A stretch of DNA of 64,000 bases, taken from NCBI GenBank assembly GCA_036226585.1, contig CP108997.1, forward strand, positions 5,208,001-5,272,000. Reading direction: 5' to 3'. This stretch comes from Streptomyces sp. NBC_00708. Its GTDB lineage: Bacteria; Actinomycetota; Actinomycetes; Streptomycetales; Streptomycetaceae. The position numbers and the translations under genes were made by a program. Shown in pieces: positions 45,238-55,100 of this stretch. The notes below the pieces were generated by a model that ran no database searches, was not told where the DNA came from, and was given only the letters and a program-made list of their open reading frames with translations. How positions within the stretch are numbered: the first letter of the stretch is position 1; each line of letters opens with the position of its first letter.

Positions 45238-46368
45238 GTGGACGTGCAGAAGAAGCTCGACGAGATCGTCGAGACGGTCGGGAACGCCCGGTCCATGCCC
45301 ATGTCGGCGTCCTGCGTGGTCAACCGCGCCGAACTGCTCGCCATGCTCGAAGAGGTGCGCGAGGCCCTGCCCGGCTCGCTCGCCCAGGCCGCGGAGGTCA
45401 TCGGCGGCCACGAGCAGCTCGTCGAACAGGCCCGCCAGGAGGCCGGCCGCATCATCGAGAGCGCCCACGCCGAGCGCACCGCCCTGATCTCCGGCACCGA
45501 GATCGCCCAGCGCTCCCAGGCCGAGGCCGACCGGATCCTCACCGAGGCCCGCAAGGAGGCCGACGAGGTCCGCGCCGAGGCCGACGAGTACGTCGACAGC
45601 AAGCTCGCCAACTTCGAGGTCGTCCTCACCAAGACCATCGGCTCCGTCGACCGGGGCCGCGAGAAGCTCCTCGGCCGCGGCCAGGGCTTCGACGAGCAGG
45701 GCTACGAGGACCCGGACTTCGCCGAGGCCCCCGAGCGCAGCACCGACCCGGCCACGCTCCAGCGCCGGGCCGACGAGTACGTGGACACCAAGCTCGGCGC
45801 CTTCGAGGCGGTGCTCGCCAAGACCCTGGAGGCGGTCGGCCGGGGCCGGCAGAAGCTGCACGGCCGGGTCGCCACGGACGAGCTGGGCGCGCACATCGCC
45901 GCCCAGGACGCGGCCGGCGACCAGGGCCACACCAGCGACGAGGACCACTGGGCCGGACTGGCCGAGGTCGCCACCCCGCAGCCGCTCCAGATCCCGCACC
46001 AGGCCGAGCCGCAGTACGGTCAGCCGGAACCGCAGTACGCCCAGGGCTACGGCTACCAGGACCAGCAGCAGGACGGCTACCCGGACCAGCCGCAGCAGGA
46101 CGCGTACCAGGACCAGCACACCCAGCAGGACGTCTACGGCTACCAGCAGCAGCCCGACCCGTACGCCGCCTACCAGCAGCAGGGCTACGACCAGGGCGGG
46201 CCGCAGAACGGGATGCAGGCGCAGGGCGGCTACGACGCCTGGCAGCAGCCGGTCCAGCCCCCGCAGCCCCACCAGCAGCACGGCGAGGGCGCCCTGGACG
46301 AGACCAGCCTGTTCGACACCAGCATGATCGACCTGGAGCAGCTGCGCCGCTACGAACAGGAACGCTGA
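45238..46368 (+). CDS. DivIVA-like coiled-coil protein with Gln/Tyr-rich tail
   Basis: A 376-residue protein. Residues 1-25 have a DivIVA-like start (VQKKLDEIVETVGNARSMP); 60-140 form a coiled coil (EARKEADEVRAEADEYVD) like F-type ATPase subunit b. A block ADEYVDSKLANFE at about 115-148 is repeated as ADEYVDTKLGAFE at about 178-210. The last 125 residues are Gln/Tyr/Pro-rich and of low complexity. Annotated in Streptomyces as a cell-division-initiation-type protein. GTG start. Confidence 0.85.
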   Translation: MDVQKKLDEIVETVGNARSMPMSASCVVNRAELLAMLEEVREALPGSLAQAAEVIGGHEQLVEQARQEAGRIIESAHAERTALISGTEIAQRSQAEADRILTEARKEADEVRAEADEYVDSKLANFEVVLTKTIGSVDRGREKLLGRGQGFDEQGYEDPDFAEAPERSTDPATLQRRADEYVDTKLGAFEAVLAKTLEAVGRGRQKLHGRVATDELGAHIAAQDAAGDQGHTSDEDHWAGLAEVATPQPLQIPHQAEPQYGQPEPQYAQGYGYQDQQQDGYPDQPQQDAYQDQHTQQDVYGYQQQPDPYAAYQQQGYDQGGPQNGMQAQGGYDAWQQPVQPPQPHQQHGEGALDETSLFDTSMIDLEQLRRYEQER

Positions 46369-46539
46369 CCGGCCGGCCGGGGGTCCGTCCGGGGCCGGAT
46401 TGGGAGCTGGGCGGTGTGTCCAGTATCCTGGCTCTTCGGTCGCGCGTATGTCCGCGATCCCGGCTGCCCGCTTCGACTCCGGACCGGTCGGCCCCTCCCC
46501 ACCACGCGTGACGCGTTCGATCCGAAAGCAGGAAAAGCC

Positions 46540-47181
46540 CTGAACGGCCACCTCGACCACCGAAACCCCCTCGTGTTCGACACGCACGAGCTGGGCCGGC
46601 GTCCGGGTGCCATGAAGCGGCTGACCCGCACGGCGGACGCCCCCGCCGACCTCGGTATCGGCGACGTCATCGGAGTGCCGCAGGGCGCACCGGTGAAGCT
46701 GGACCTCCGTCTCGAATCCGTCATGGAGGGCGTGCTCGTGACCGGGACCGCCCGTGCGACGGTCGAGGGGGAGTGCGTAAGGTGTCTGGAGCCGCTGAGC
46801 CGCGAGGTCGAGGCGGACTTCCAGGAGATGTTCTCGTACCCTGACGCCGATGACCGGAACCACGGCAAGCCCGCGGACCCGGTCGACGACGCCGAGGACG
46901 ACGAGGACAGGCTTTTTCTCGAGGACGGCCTGTTCGACCTCGAGCCGGTGCTGCGTGATGCGGTGGTGCTCGCACTGCCGATGCAGCCGGTGTGCAAGGA
47001 ATCCTGTGCCGGTCTGTGCTCCGAGTGCGGAGTCGGGCTGGACGAGAATCCCGGCCACCACCACGATGCCGTCGACGCTCGTTGGGCGGCACTGCAAGGA
47101 CTCGCCGAGACCGTTCAGGACGGCGAGAAGGACAACATGGGCGGCGCCGCACCTGGCGTCGACAAGAAGCAGGAGAAGTAG
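46540..47181 (+). CDS. DUF177/YceD-family protein, upstream of rpmF
   Basis: A 213-residue YceD-type protein linked to 23S rRNA accumulation. Signatures: [31 protein letters not shown] and a zinc-knuckle-like [13 protein letters not shown]. No ATG, GTG or TTG stands at the expected start. I infer a CTG start ([11 protein letters not shown]) with AGGAAAAG just before it; the next GTG would cut off 11 conserved-looking residues. It is 2 bp before rpmF, the usual partner. Confidence 0.85.
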   Translation: MNGHLDHRNPLVFDTHELGRRPGAMKRLTRTADAPADLGIGDVIGVPQGAPVKLDLRLESVMEGVLVTGTARATVEGECVRCLEPLSREVEADFQEMFSYPDADDRNHGKPADPVDDAEDDEDRLFLEDGLFDLEPVLRDAVVLALPMQPVCKESCAGLCSECGVGLDENPGHHHDAVDARWAALQGLAETVQDGEKDNMGGAAPGVDKKQEK

Positions 47182-47183
47182 CC

Positions 47184-47357
47184 GTGGCTGTTCCGAAGCG
47201 GAAGATGTCGCGCAGCAACACGCGCCACCGCCGGTCGCAGTGGAAGGCTGCGGTCCCCACCCTGGTTTCGTGCGAGCGCTGCCAGGAGCCGAAGCTGCAG
47301 CACATCGCGTGCCCCAGCTGCGGCACGTACAACAAGCGCCAGGTCCTCGAGGTCTGA
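47184..47357 (+). CDS. rpmF: 50S ribosomal protein L32
   Basis: A 57-residue L32: [20 protein letters not shown] at the start and a zinc ribbon [21 protein letters not shown] start with GGAGAAGTA upstream. Four cysteines mark the zinc-binding form. Confidence 0.97.
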   Translation: MAVPKRKMSRSNTRHRRSQWKAAVPTLVSCERCQEPKLQHIACPSCGTYNKRQVLEV

Positions 47358-47376
47358 GCGGCTGGTGAGAGGCCCG

Positions 47377-48201
47377 ATGTCTGAGTTGTCCCACGCCAAG
47401 AAGCAGGCAGACAACGTCAACACAGCCTCGTCCCACACGCTTCTGGAAGGGCGGCTCGGGTACCAACTCGAGTCCGCCCTTCTGGTGCGTGCGCTGACCC
47501 ACCGTTCGTACGCGTACGAGAACGGCGGTCTGCCCACCAACGAGCGGCTGGAGTTCCTCGGGGACTCCGTGCTCGGCCTGGTGGTCACGGACACGCTGTA
47601 CCGCACCCACCCCGACCTGCCCGAAGGCCAGCTGGCCAAGCTGCGGGCCGCGGTGGTCAACTCGCGTGCACTTGCGGAAGTGGGCCGCGGCCTCGAACTC
47701 GGCTCCTTCATCCGGCTCGGCCGCGGTGAAGAGGGCACGGGTGGCCGGGACAAGGCCTCCATCCTCGCCGACACCCTGGAAGCGGTGATCGGCGCGGTCT
47801 ATCTCGATCAGGGCCTCGACGCGGCGTCCGAGCTGGTCCACCGGCTCTTCGACCCGCTGATCGACAGGTCCTCGAACCTCGGCGCCGGCCTGGACTGGAA
47901 GACCAGCCTCCAGGAGCTCACCGCGAGCGAGAGCCTCGGAGTCCCCGAGTACCTCGTCACGGAGACCGGCCCGGACCACGAGAAGACCTTCACTGCTGCC
48001 GCCCGCGTCGGTGGTGTCTCGTACGGCACCGGCACCGGCCGTAGCAAGAAGGAAGCGGAGCAACAGGCGGCCGAGTCCGCCTGGCGCGAGATCAGCGCCG
48101 CCGCGGAGGCGCGGGAGGCAGCGGCGAAGGCCGGTGCCGACGGAGGGGCCGCCGACACCCCTGCCGACCCGTCGCCGTCCACGGACGTCGCTCCGGCCTG
48201 A
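47377..48201 (+). CDS. rnc: ribonuclease III
   Basis: A 274-residue double-strand-specific endoribonuclease (AbsB in S. coelicolor, needed for antibiotic production). The catalytic signature [15 protein letters not shown] and the [15 protein letters not shown] helix carry the acidic metal ligands; a dsRNA-binding domain covers about 175-245. An Ala/Asp-rich tail follows. ATG chosen over a GTG four codons upstream because GAGAGG precedes it. Confidence 0.96.
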   Translation: MSELSHAKKQADNVNTASSHTLLEGRLGYQLESALLVRALTHRSYAYENGGLPTNERLEFLGDSVLGLVVTDTLYRTHPDLPEGQLAKLRAAVVNSRALAEVGRGLELGSFIRLGRGEEGTGGRDKASILADTLEAVIGAVYLDQGLDAASELVHRLFDPLIDRSSNLGAGLDWKTSLQELTASESLGVPEYLVTETGPDHEKTFTAAARVGGVSYGTGTGRSKKEAEQQAAESAWREISAAAEAREAAAKAGADGGAADTPADPSPSTDVAPA

Positions 48202-48206
48202 CCTGC

Positions 48207-48244
48207 GAGAACCCCCCGGTGCCGCCGTGCACCGGGGGGTTCTC
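48207..48244 (+). terminator. terminator between rnc and mutM
   Basis: A perfect 15-bp stem GAGAACCCCCCGGTG with an 8-nt loop, directly after rnc, ending in TTCTC. Confidence 0.85.
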
Positions 48245-48288
48245 CCTGTCCGCGTACCCCCGTCGCGTCCCACCCCCAGGAGCCACCC

Positions 48289-49149
48289 GTGCCCGAACTG
48301 CCCGAGGTCGAAGTCGTCCGCCGCGGACTGGAGCGCTGGGTCGCCGGGCGGACGGCCGGTGAGGTCGAGGTCCTGCATCCGCGCGCGGTCCGCCGCCATC
48401 TCGCGGGCGGCGTGGACTTCGCGGCCCGGCTCACGGGGACGCGGTTCGGGACCGCGATGCGCCGGGGCAAGTACCTGTGGGTGCCACTCGACGACGCGGC
48501 CGGCTCGCTCCTCGGCCACCTCGGCATGAGCGGCCAGCTCCTCGTCCAGCCCGAGGGGGCGCCCGACGAGAAGCATCTGCGGATCAGGGTCAGGTTCGCC
48601 GACGCGGTGGGCACCGAGCTCCGCTTCGTGGACCAGCGCACCTTCGGCGGGCTCTCGCTCCACGAGAACACCCCCGACGGACTGCCCGACGTCATCGCGC
48701 ACATCGCCCGCGACCCCCTGGACCCGGCCTTCGACGACGCCGCCTTCCACACGGCGCTGCGGCTGCGCCGCACCACGGTCAAGCGCGCCCTGCTCGACCA
48801 GTCGCTGATCAGCGGGGTCGGCAACATCTACGCGGACGAGGCGCTCTGGCGCGCCCGGCTGCACTACGACCGCCCGACCGCGACCCTGACCCGCCCCAGG
48901 TCGGCCGAGCTGCTCGGCCACATTCGCGACGTGATGAACGCGGCGCTGGCCCAGGGCGGCACGAGCTTCGACAGCCTGTATGTGAACGTGAACGGTGAGT
49001 CGGGCTATTTCGACCGGTCGCTGGACGCCTACGGCCGCGAGGGCGAGCCCTGCCACCGCTGCGGTACGGCGATGGCGCGACGCCCCTGGATGAACCGGTC
49101 CAGCTACTACTGCCCCCGCTGCCAGCGTCCGCCGCGCGTCAGGCCCTAA
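48289..49149 (+). CDS. mutM: formamidopyrimidine-DNA glycosylase
   Basis: A 286-residue Fpg/MutM that removes 8-oxoguanine. The start [14 protein letters not shown] gives catalytic Pro1 and Glu2 after loss of Met; Lys57-type GKYLW follows, and the C-terminal zinc finger CHRCG...CPRCQ is intact. Its stop overlaps the convergent HxlR gene by 4 nt. GTG start after CAGGAG. Confidence 0.96.
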   Translation: MPELPEVEVVRRGLERWVAGRTAGEVEVLHPRAVRRHLAGGVDFAARLTGTRFGTAMRRGKYLWVPLDDAAGSLLGHLGMSGQLLVQPEGAPDEKHLRIRVRFADAVGTELRFVDQRTFGGLSLHENTPDGLPDVIAHIARDPLDPAFDDAAFHTALRLRRTTVKRALLDQSLISGVGNIYADEALWRARLHYDRPTATLTRPRSAELLGHIRDVMNAALAQGGTSFDSLYVNVNGESGYFDRSLDAYGREGEPCHRCGTAMARRPWMNRSSYYCPRCQRPPRVRP

Positions 49150-49556
49150 GCCTTGTCCGCGCGCGCCTCGTCGTAACGGGCCCTGGCCTCCAGGACCTCG
49201 GGCATCCGGCCCTCGACGAAGTGGATCAGGGAGAGCAGCCGCTCCGCGACCTCGCGGCCGAGCGGGGTCAGCTCGTAGTCGACGCGCGGCGGATTGACGA
49301 GCTGGGCCTCGCGGTGCACCAGCCCGTCCCGCTCCAGGGCGTGCAGGGTCTGGGACAGCATCTTCTCGCTCACCCCGTCGACCCGGCGGCGCAGCGCGTT
49401 GAAGCGCAGGCTCTCCTCGTACAGCGCGCCGAGCGTGAGGGAACCCCAGCGGCCGGTGGCGTGTTCCAGCAGGCCGCGCGAGGGGCACTGCTTGGAGAAC
49501 ACGTCGAAGGGCAGCTCGTCCGTCGCCGACGTCTCCGGTGCGGTGCTCTGGTCCAT
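49146..49556 (-). CDS. HxlR-family transcriptional regulator
   Basis: A 136-residue winged-helix regulator of the HxlR class. One N-terminal Cys (KQCPSRGLL) sits where redox or aldehyde-sensing Cys occur in the family; [31 protein letters not shown] is the DNA-binding part. It converges on mutM with a 4-nt overlap. Targets are unknown; HxlR genes usually control a divergent neighbour, but here the upstream gene runs the same way. Confidence 0.88.
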   Translation of the reverse strand: MDQSTAPETSATDELPFDVFSKQCPSRGLLEHATGRWGSLTLGALYEESLRFNALRRRVDGVSEKMLSQTLHALERDGLVHREAQLVNPPRVDYELTPLGREVAERLLSLIHFVEGRMPEVLEARARYDEARADKA

Positions 49557-49654
49557 GAAACCAGCGTACGCCCGCACAGCGCTTTCCCTGAGTCAGTGCG
49601 ATCCGGGGGAGAGCGAGTGGGGCGTACGAGGGATGTGCGCGGGGGTGAAGCGGG

Positions 49655-50680
49655 TCAGAAACCGAAGTCCTGGGTCCACCAGGGGCCGCCGGCCCCGAAG
49701 TGGACGCCCACGCCGAGCGTCTTGTAATCGCAATTGAGAATGTTTGCCCGGTGGCCGTCGCTGTTCATCCAGGCGTCCATCACGGCCTCCGCGTCGGCCT
49801 GGCCGCGGGCGATGTTCTCACCGCCGAGCCCGGAGACACCGGCCGCGTCCGCCCGGTCCCAGGGGCTCCTGCCATCGGGGTCCGTGTGGTCGAAGAAGCC
49901 GCGCGCCGCCATGTCGTCGCTGAAGTTCTGGGCGAGCGAGGTCAGCGACGAGCTCGCCGTGACCGGGCTGCAGCCGACCTTGCCGCGCTCCTCGTTGACG
50001 AGGGCCAGGATCGCGGCCTGGGCCGAGGCGGCGGTGGCGCTCGGGGTGCTGCTCTTCGACGGGGCCGGCGCGGAGGACGAGGGCTTCGGGGCGGCGGGTG
50101 CCGAGCTCCTGGCGGCCTGAGTGGCCGGGGCCTTCGAGGAGGAGGAGGGCTTGGCCTTCTCCTTCTTCTTGGGGGGCGTCGTCTTCGCGGCGGTGGACTT
50201 CTTGCCGGCCGGGGACGTGGACGGCGTGGCCGTCTTCGAGGGCGAGGCGGAAACGGAAGCCGACGGGGACGCCGAGTCCGAGGCGCTGGGGGAGGCCGAC
50301 TTCGACCGGTCCGATGTGGCGGAATGCGACTTCTTCGGCCCCGCCGGGCGGTCGGTTCCACGGCTGGCGGTGGCCGAAGCGGAGGAGCGGTCGGCGGACG
50401 GGGTGGTGGCGCCGCCCTGGGTGAGCAGATCCGGGGCCGCGTGCGAGCGCACCTGGTCGGCGGCCGGACCGCCGCCCACGGTGTAGCTGTCGCCGCCGGG
50501 CAGCAGCCCCGAGGCCACGGCGACGGCTCCGACGGCCAGGGCCGCCGAGACGCCTATCAGTCCGGTGCGCACGGGGATCGCGGACCGCTTTCTGCGGCCC
50601 GCCTCCCGGTGCCGGCCCGCGGCCCCGTCCACCTGTTCCTCAGCGGCGGGAGCTGCGGCGCTGCGTCGATGGCGTCCCAT
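49655..50680 (-). CDS. secreted or anchored CAP-domain (SCP-like) protein
   Basis: A 341-residue protein. It starts MGRHRRSAAAP, has a membrane or signal helix near 41-60 (GLIGVSAALAVGAVAVASG), a disordered Ser/Pro/Lys/Thr-rich spacer of about 130 residues, and a C-terminal CAP domain (ILALVNEERGKVGC, FFDHTDPDGRSPWDRA, GENIARG, HRANILNCDYKTLGVG, WWTQDFGF). The spacer may cross the cell wall. CAP proteins bind lipids or act in cell-wall and interspecies contacts. Divergent from acyP. Confidence 0.9.
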   Translation of the reverse strand: MGRHRRSAAAPAAEEQVDGAAGRHREAGRRKRSAIPVRTGLIGVSAALAVGAVAVASGLLPGGDSYTVGGGPAADQVRSHAAPDLLTQGGATTPSADRSSASATASRGTDRPAGPKKSHSATSDRSKSASPSASDSASPSASVSASPSKTATPSTSPAGKKSTAAKTTPPKKKEKAKPSSSSKAPATQAARSSAPAAPKPSSSAPAPSKSSTPSATAASAQAAILALVNEERGKVGCSPVTASSSLTSLAQNFSDDMAARGFFDHTDPDGRSPWDRADAAGVSGLGGENIARGQADAEAVMDAWMNSDGHRANILNCDYKTLGVGVHFGAGGPWWTQDFGF

Positions 50681-50824
50681 CTGCTGTGCCCTTCTGACGA
50701 CCAGGACGTCGTTTTCGACGCCACCATGCTCACCCGAACGGGTGAAGCTTTTGCGAGGGGACTGTACGCCATGGTGTTTCGCCGACAAGTACGACGAAAG
50801 CAATTGGCCGGTTAGCGTTCGGGC

Positions 50825-51106
50825 ATGAACGAAGATGTACGACTCACCGCTTGGGTACGCGGCCGAGTACAGCAAGTAGGGTTCCGCTGGTTCACCAGGG
50901 CAAACGCTTTGGAGATCGGGGGCCTCACCGGTTTCGCCCTCAATCTCGACGACGGCAGGGTGCAGGTCGTGGCCGAGGGCCGGCGTGAGAATTGCCACCG
51001 TCTTCTGGACTGGCTGCGGTCGGACGACACTCCCGGCCGCGTCGACGGTGTCACTGAGATCTGGGACACGCCGCGCGGGGGATACGAGGGATTCGCGATC
51101 CGCTGA
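50825..51106 (+). CDS. acyP: acylphosphatase
   Basis: A 93-residue acylphosphatase: [19 protein letters not shown] includes the phosphate loop and catalytic Arg, and [17 protein letters not shown] carries the catalytic Asn. A common neighbour of smc in actinobacteria. Confidence 0.95.
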   Translation: MNEDVRLTAWVRGRVQQVGFRWFTRANALEIGGLTGFALNLDDGRVQVVAEGRRENCHRLLDWLRSDDTPGRVDGVTEIWDTPRGGYEGFAIR

Positions 51107-51542
51107 GACCGCCCGCGAAGGGGCTCTCCCAAAGGTTCGTGTTCGGGCCGTGTTCGATGTGCGGCGGGGGGTGACGGTCCGCGCCCCCGTCGCACGTACA
51201 CATGAAATGACCTGCGGAATGTTCTGATGGTTGCCAAGATTCGGCCGGCATGCGAGGCTGCGGCCCTGAGGATGATCTCGGTACCCCGAGGGGCCCGTTG
51301 GAGAGTCGCGCCGCATGATCGTTCTGCCGCGCGCCCCCGGGACGCCCGCGACTGCGGGGTGTGATCGTGTTGACCGTCAAACTTTTTGGTGAGACTCTGA
51401 AATCCCCGCGCACCTTAGCTGTTCGGCAGAGCTGGTAGGCAGCAGGACGCAGTGACACAGAGGCACTGCCGAGCACCGCGGGTGCGATCCCTCACGACCC
51501 ACACCGCATCGGTCGGTCACTCATTGTGGAGGACCATCCATC
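51107..51542. other. intergenic region before the 70-residue gene
   Basis: 436 bp without a gene. A TTGACC at 51370 followed by AT-rich sequence could be a -35 element, but the -10 (GACTCT) is poor. A GCAGTG/CACTGC hairpin at 51449-51469 lies in what is probably the 5' leader of the next gene. Confidence 0.5.
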
Positions 51543-51755
51543 ATGGCAAAGGCGCTTCTCGGTTACGTCGGCGGTTCCGACCCGCGACTCCTCGCCGAGA
51601 TGCGACGGCTCCAGCAGCGCGTCCAGGACCTGGAATCCGAGCTCGTACGGATCCAGGACGAGAACGACGCGCTCAACGCCGCCGCCCAGCACCAAGAGTC
51701 GCTGCTCGACAGCATCGACATCGACGTACCCCAGGCGGAGCCGGCGCTCACCTGA
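51543..51755 (+). CDS. conserved 70-residue actinobacterial coiled-coil protein
   Basis: A 70-residue protein: AKALLGYVGGSDPRLLAEMR and then a coiled coil (LQQRVQDLESELVRIQDEND) and an acidic end. Found beside smc in many actinobacteria from memory; no function is known. Ribosome site GGAGGACC. The long leader suggests post-transcriptional control. Confidence 0.85.
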   Translation: MAKALLGYVGGSDPRLLAEMRRLQQRVQDLESELVRIQDENDALNAAAQHQESLLDSIDIDVPQAEPALT

Positions 51756-52101
51756 CCCGAAGGCCCCCAGGGGCCGGTCGGGCCCACGCGCCAACCGCAC
51801 GGGCACATCGACGGATCATCACCGGATCATTGAGGATCAGGACCGCAGGCCGGGCCATTGCCGGATTGCGTCGATCCGCTTCTCCTCGGCCTCGTCATTG
51901 ATCCGGTCACGCATGTCCGCACGAGCATCTGTGCGCGACATCCGATGATCCGCAGAATTACAGGGGACGCTTCGGCGTCCCTTCTTTCTTTTCCCCCGCC
52001 TCGCGCAGGTCCCGCCCCCGGCGTACACCTCTTCCCTTACCGTCTGATGTGCCCTGCACCTTCATCAGCGAAACCGAGAGCGAAAGGTAGAGTCCGGCGG
52101 C
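51756..52101. other. intergenic region before smc
   Basis: 346 bp. It contains the intrinsic terminator at 51963-51992 and the smc promoter region. On the minus strand a 34-codon frame (51837-51941) looks protein-like but has a weak ribosome site; see findings. Confidence 0.5.
51963..51992 (+). terminator. intrinsic terminator upstream of smc
   Basis: GGGACGC-TTCG-GCGTCCC, a 7-bp stem with the stable TTCG loop, followed by TTCTTTCTTTT. It is a textbook rho-independent terminator, unusual in this GC-rich DNA, about 210 bp after the 70-residue gene. Confidence 0.93.
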
Positions 52102-55100
52102 GTGCATCTCAAGGCCCTGACCCTGCGCGGTTTCAAATCGTTCGCCTCCGCCACGACCCTGCGGTTCGAACCCGGTATCACCTGCGTCGTCGGCCCCAAC
52201 GGGTCGGGCAAGTCCAATGTGGTGGACGCGCTTTCCTGGGTCATGGGGGAACAGGGCGCGAAATCCCTGCGTGGCGGCAAGATGGAGGACGTGATCTTCG
52301 CCGGGACCACCGGCCGGCCGCCGCTGGGCCGGGCCGAGGTCTCGCTGACCATCGACAATTCCGATGGCGCCCTGCCCATCGAGTACGCCGAAGTCACGAT
52401 CACGCGGATCATGTTCCGCAACGGCGGCAGCGAATACCAGATCAACGGCGACACCTGCCGGCTGCTCGACATCCAGGAACTCCTCTCCGACTCCGGCATC
52501 GGCCGCGAGATGCACGTCATCGTCGGCCAGGGCCAGCTGGACTCCGTGCTCCACGCCGATCCGATGGGGCGCCGCGCCTTCATCGAGGAGGCGGCCGGCG
52601 TCCTCAAGCACCGCAAGCGCAAGGAGAAGGCGCTGCGGAAGCTGGACGCGATGGGGGCGAACCTGGCCAGGGTCCAGGACCTCACCGACGAACTGCGGCG
52701 GCAGCTGAAGCCCCTCGGCCGGCAGGCGGCCGTGGCCCGCCGTGCCGCCGTCATCCAGGCCGACCTGCGCGACGCCCGGCTGCGGCTCCTCGCCGACGAC
52801 CTGGTGACGCTGCGCACCGCCCTGCGCAGCGAGATCGCCGACGAGGCCGCGCTCCGCCGGCGCCGGGAGGCGGCCGAGGCCGAACTCAAGGCAGCCCTCG
52901 CCCGCGAGGCCGGACTGGAGGACGAGGTGCGCCGGCTGACCCCCCGGCTCCAGCGCGCCCAGCAGACCTGGCACGAGCTGTCGCAGCTGGCCGAACGGGT
53001 ACGCGGCACGATCTCGCTGGCCGACGCCCGGGTGAAGAGCGCCACCGCGCCGCCCGAGGAGGAGCGCCGGGGCCGCGACCCCGAGGACATGGAGCGCGAG
53101 GCCGCCCGCATCCGCGAGCAGGAGGCCGAGCTGACCGCGGCCCTGGAGGCGGCGGAACACGCCCTGGACGACACCGCCTCCCACCGCCACGAGCTGGAGC
53201 GCGCGTTGGCCGCCGAGGAGCGCCGGCTCAAGGACGCCGCCCGCGCCCTGGCCGACCGCCGCGAAGGGCTCGCCCGGCTGCACGGCCAGGTCAACGCCGC
53301 CCGCAGCCGCGCGGGTTCGGCCCAGGCGGAGATCGACCGGCTGTCCGCCTCGCGCGACGAGGCGCGGGAGCGGGCCGTCGCGGCCCAGGAGGAGTACGAG
53401 GAGCTGAAGGCCGAGGTCGACGGTCTGGACGCCGGCGACACGGAACTCGGCGAGCGGCACGACACCGCCCGGCGCGAGCTGAAGGAGGCCGAGGCCGCGC
53501 TCTCCCGGGCCCGTGAGGAGGCCACCGCCGCCGAGCGGCAGCGCGCCGCCGTCGCGGCCCGGCACGACGCGCTGGCCCTCGGGCTGCGGCGCAAGGACGG
53601 TACGGGGGCACTGCTCGGGGCCCGCGACCAGCTCACCGGCCTGCTCGGCCCCGCCGCCGGACTGCTGACGGTGGCCCCGGGCCACGAGGTAGCGGTGGCG
53701 GCGGCGCTGGGCGCGGCGGCGGACGCGGTCGCGGTCACGGACCCGGCCACCGCGGCGGAGGCGATCCGGCTGCTGCGCAAACAGGACGCGGGGCGGGCGG
53801 CCCTGCTGCTGGGGGCCTCCGGGCACGTACCGGGGCAGGGCGGTCCGGCGCACCCGCCGCACCCCGAAGGCGCTGCCCAGGTGGCGCTTCCCGGCCAGAG
53901 CACGGAGCCCGTACGCGGGGCGGTGGCACCCGAGCCCGCCGCGCAGGTGCTGGCCCCGGCCACCGACCGGCAGATCCTCGTCGCCGACCTCGTCACCGGC
54001 CCGGTCGAACTGGTGGCCGCCGTCCGCAGGCTGGTGCGGGACATGGTCGTCGTCGCCACCCTGGAGGACGCCGAGGACCTGGTCGCCGCGCATCCCGGGC
54101 TGACGGCGGTGACCGGTGAGGGCGATCTGCTCTCCGCCCACTTCGCGCACGGCGGTTCCGCCGGCGCGCCCAGCCTGCTCGAAGTGCAGGCGTCCGTGGA
54201 CGAGGCCGCCGCCGAGCTCGCCGGACTCGCCGTGCGGTGCGCCGAACTGGCCGAGGCGCAGCGGGCGGCGGCCGAGCGGCGGACCGCTTCGGCTGCGCTC
54301 GTCGAGGAGCTGGGGGAGCGGCGACGGGCCGTCGAGCGGGAGCGGTCCGGGGTCGCCCAGCAGCTCGGCCGGCTGGCCGGCCAGGCGCGGGGCGCCGCAG
54401 GGGAGGCCGAGCGCATGGACGCCTCCGCCGCGCGGGCCCAGGAGGCGCTGGAACGGGCCACCGAGGAGGCCGAGGAGCTGGCCGAGCGGCTGCTCGTCGC
54501 CGAGGAGGCGGCCGGTGACGGAGCCGACGACGAGCCGGACACCGGGGTGCGCGACCGGCTCGCGGCCGACGGCGCCAACGCCCGGCAGACCGAGATGGAG
54601 GCCCGCCTCCAGGTCCGTACGCACGAGGAGCGCGTCAAGGCGCTCGCCGGACGCGCCGACTCGCTGGACCGGGCGGCCCGGACCGAGCGCGAGGCGCGGG
54701 CGCGGGCCGAGCGGCGTCGCGCCCGGCTGCGCCACGAGGCGGAGGTGGCCGCGGCCGTGGCCTCGGGCGCCCGGCAGCTGCTGGCCCACGTCGAGGTGTC
54801 CGTCGTGCGGGCGGAGCAGGAGCGGGTGGCGGCCGAGGCGTCGAAGGGGGAGCGGGAGCGGGAACTGGGGGCCGAGCGGCTGCGGGGCCGTGACCTCAAG
54901 GGGGAGCTCGACAAGCTGACGGACTCGGTGCACCGGGGCGAGGTCCTGGGTGCCGAGAAGCGCCTGCGGATGGAGCAGCTGGAGACGAAGGCGCTGGAGG
55001 AGCTGGGTGTCGAGCCGGCCGGTCTGACGGCGGAGTACGGCCCCGACCAGCCGGTGCCGCCCTCCCCGCCCGCCGAGGGCGAGGAGCTTCCGGAGGACCC

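Noticed and set aside
45010..49488. A 1492-codon open frame on the minus strand opposite coaD to mutM.
   Set aside because: It covers eight well-recognised plus-strand genes and has shadow composition.
51421..51520. A tRNA-like look (GGTGCGATCCC resembling a T-arm) before the 70-residue gene.
   Set aside because: No acceptor or anticodon stem can be paired with it, and the supposed T-stem does not close.
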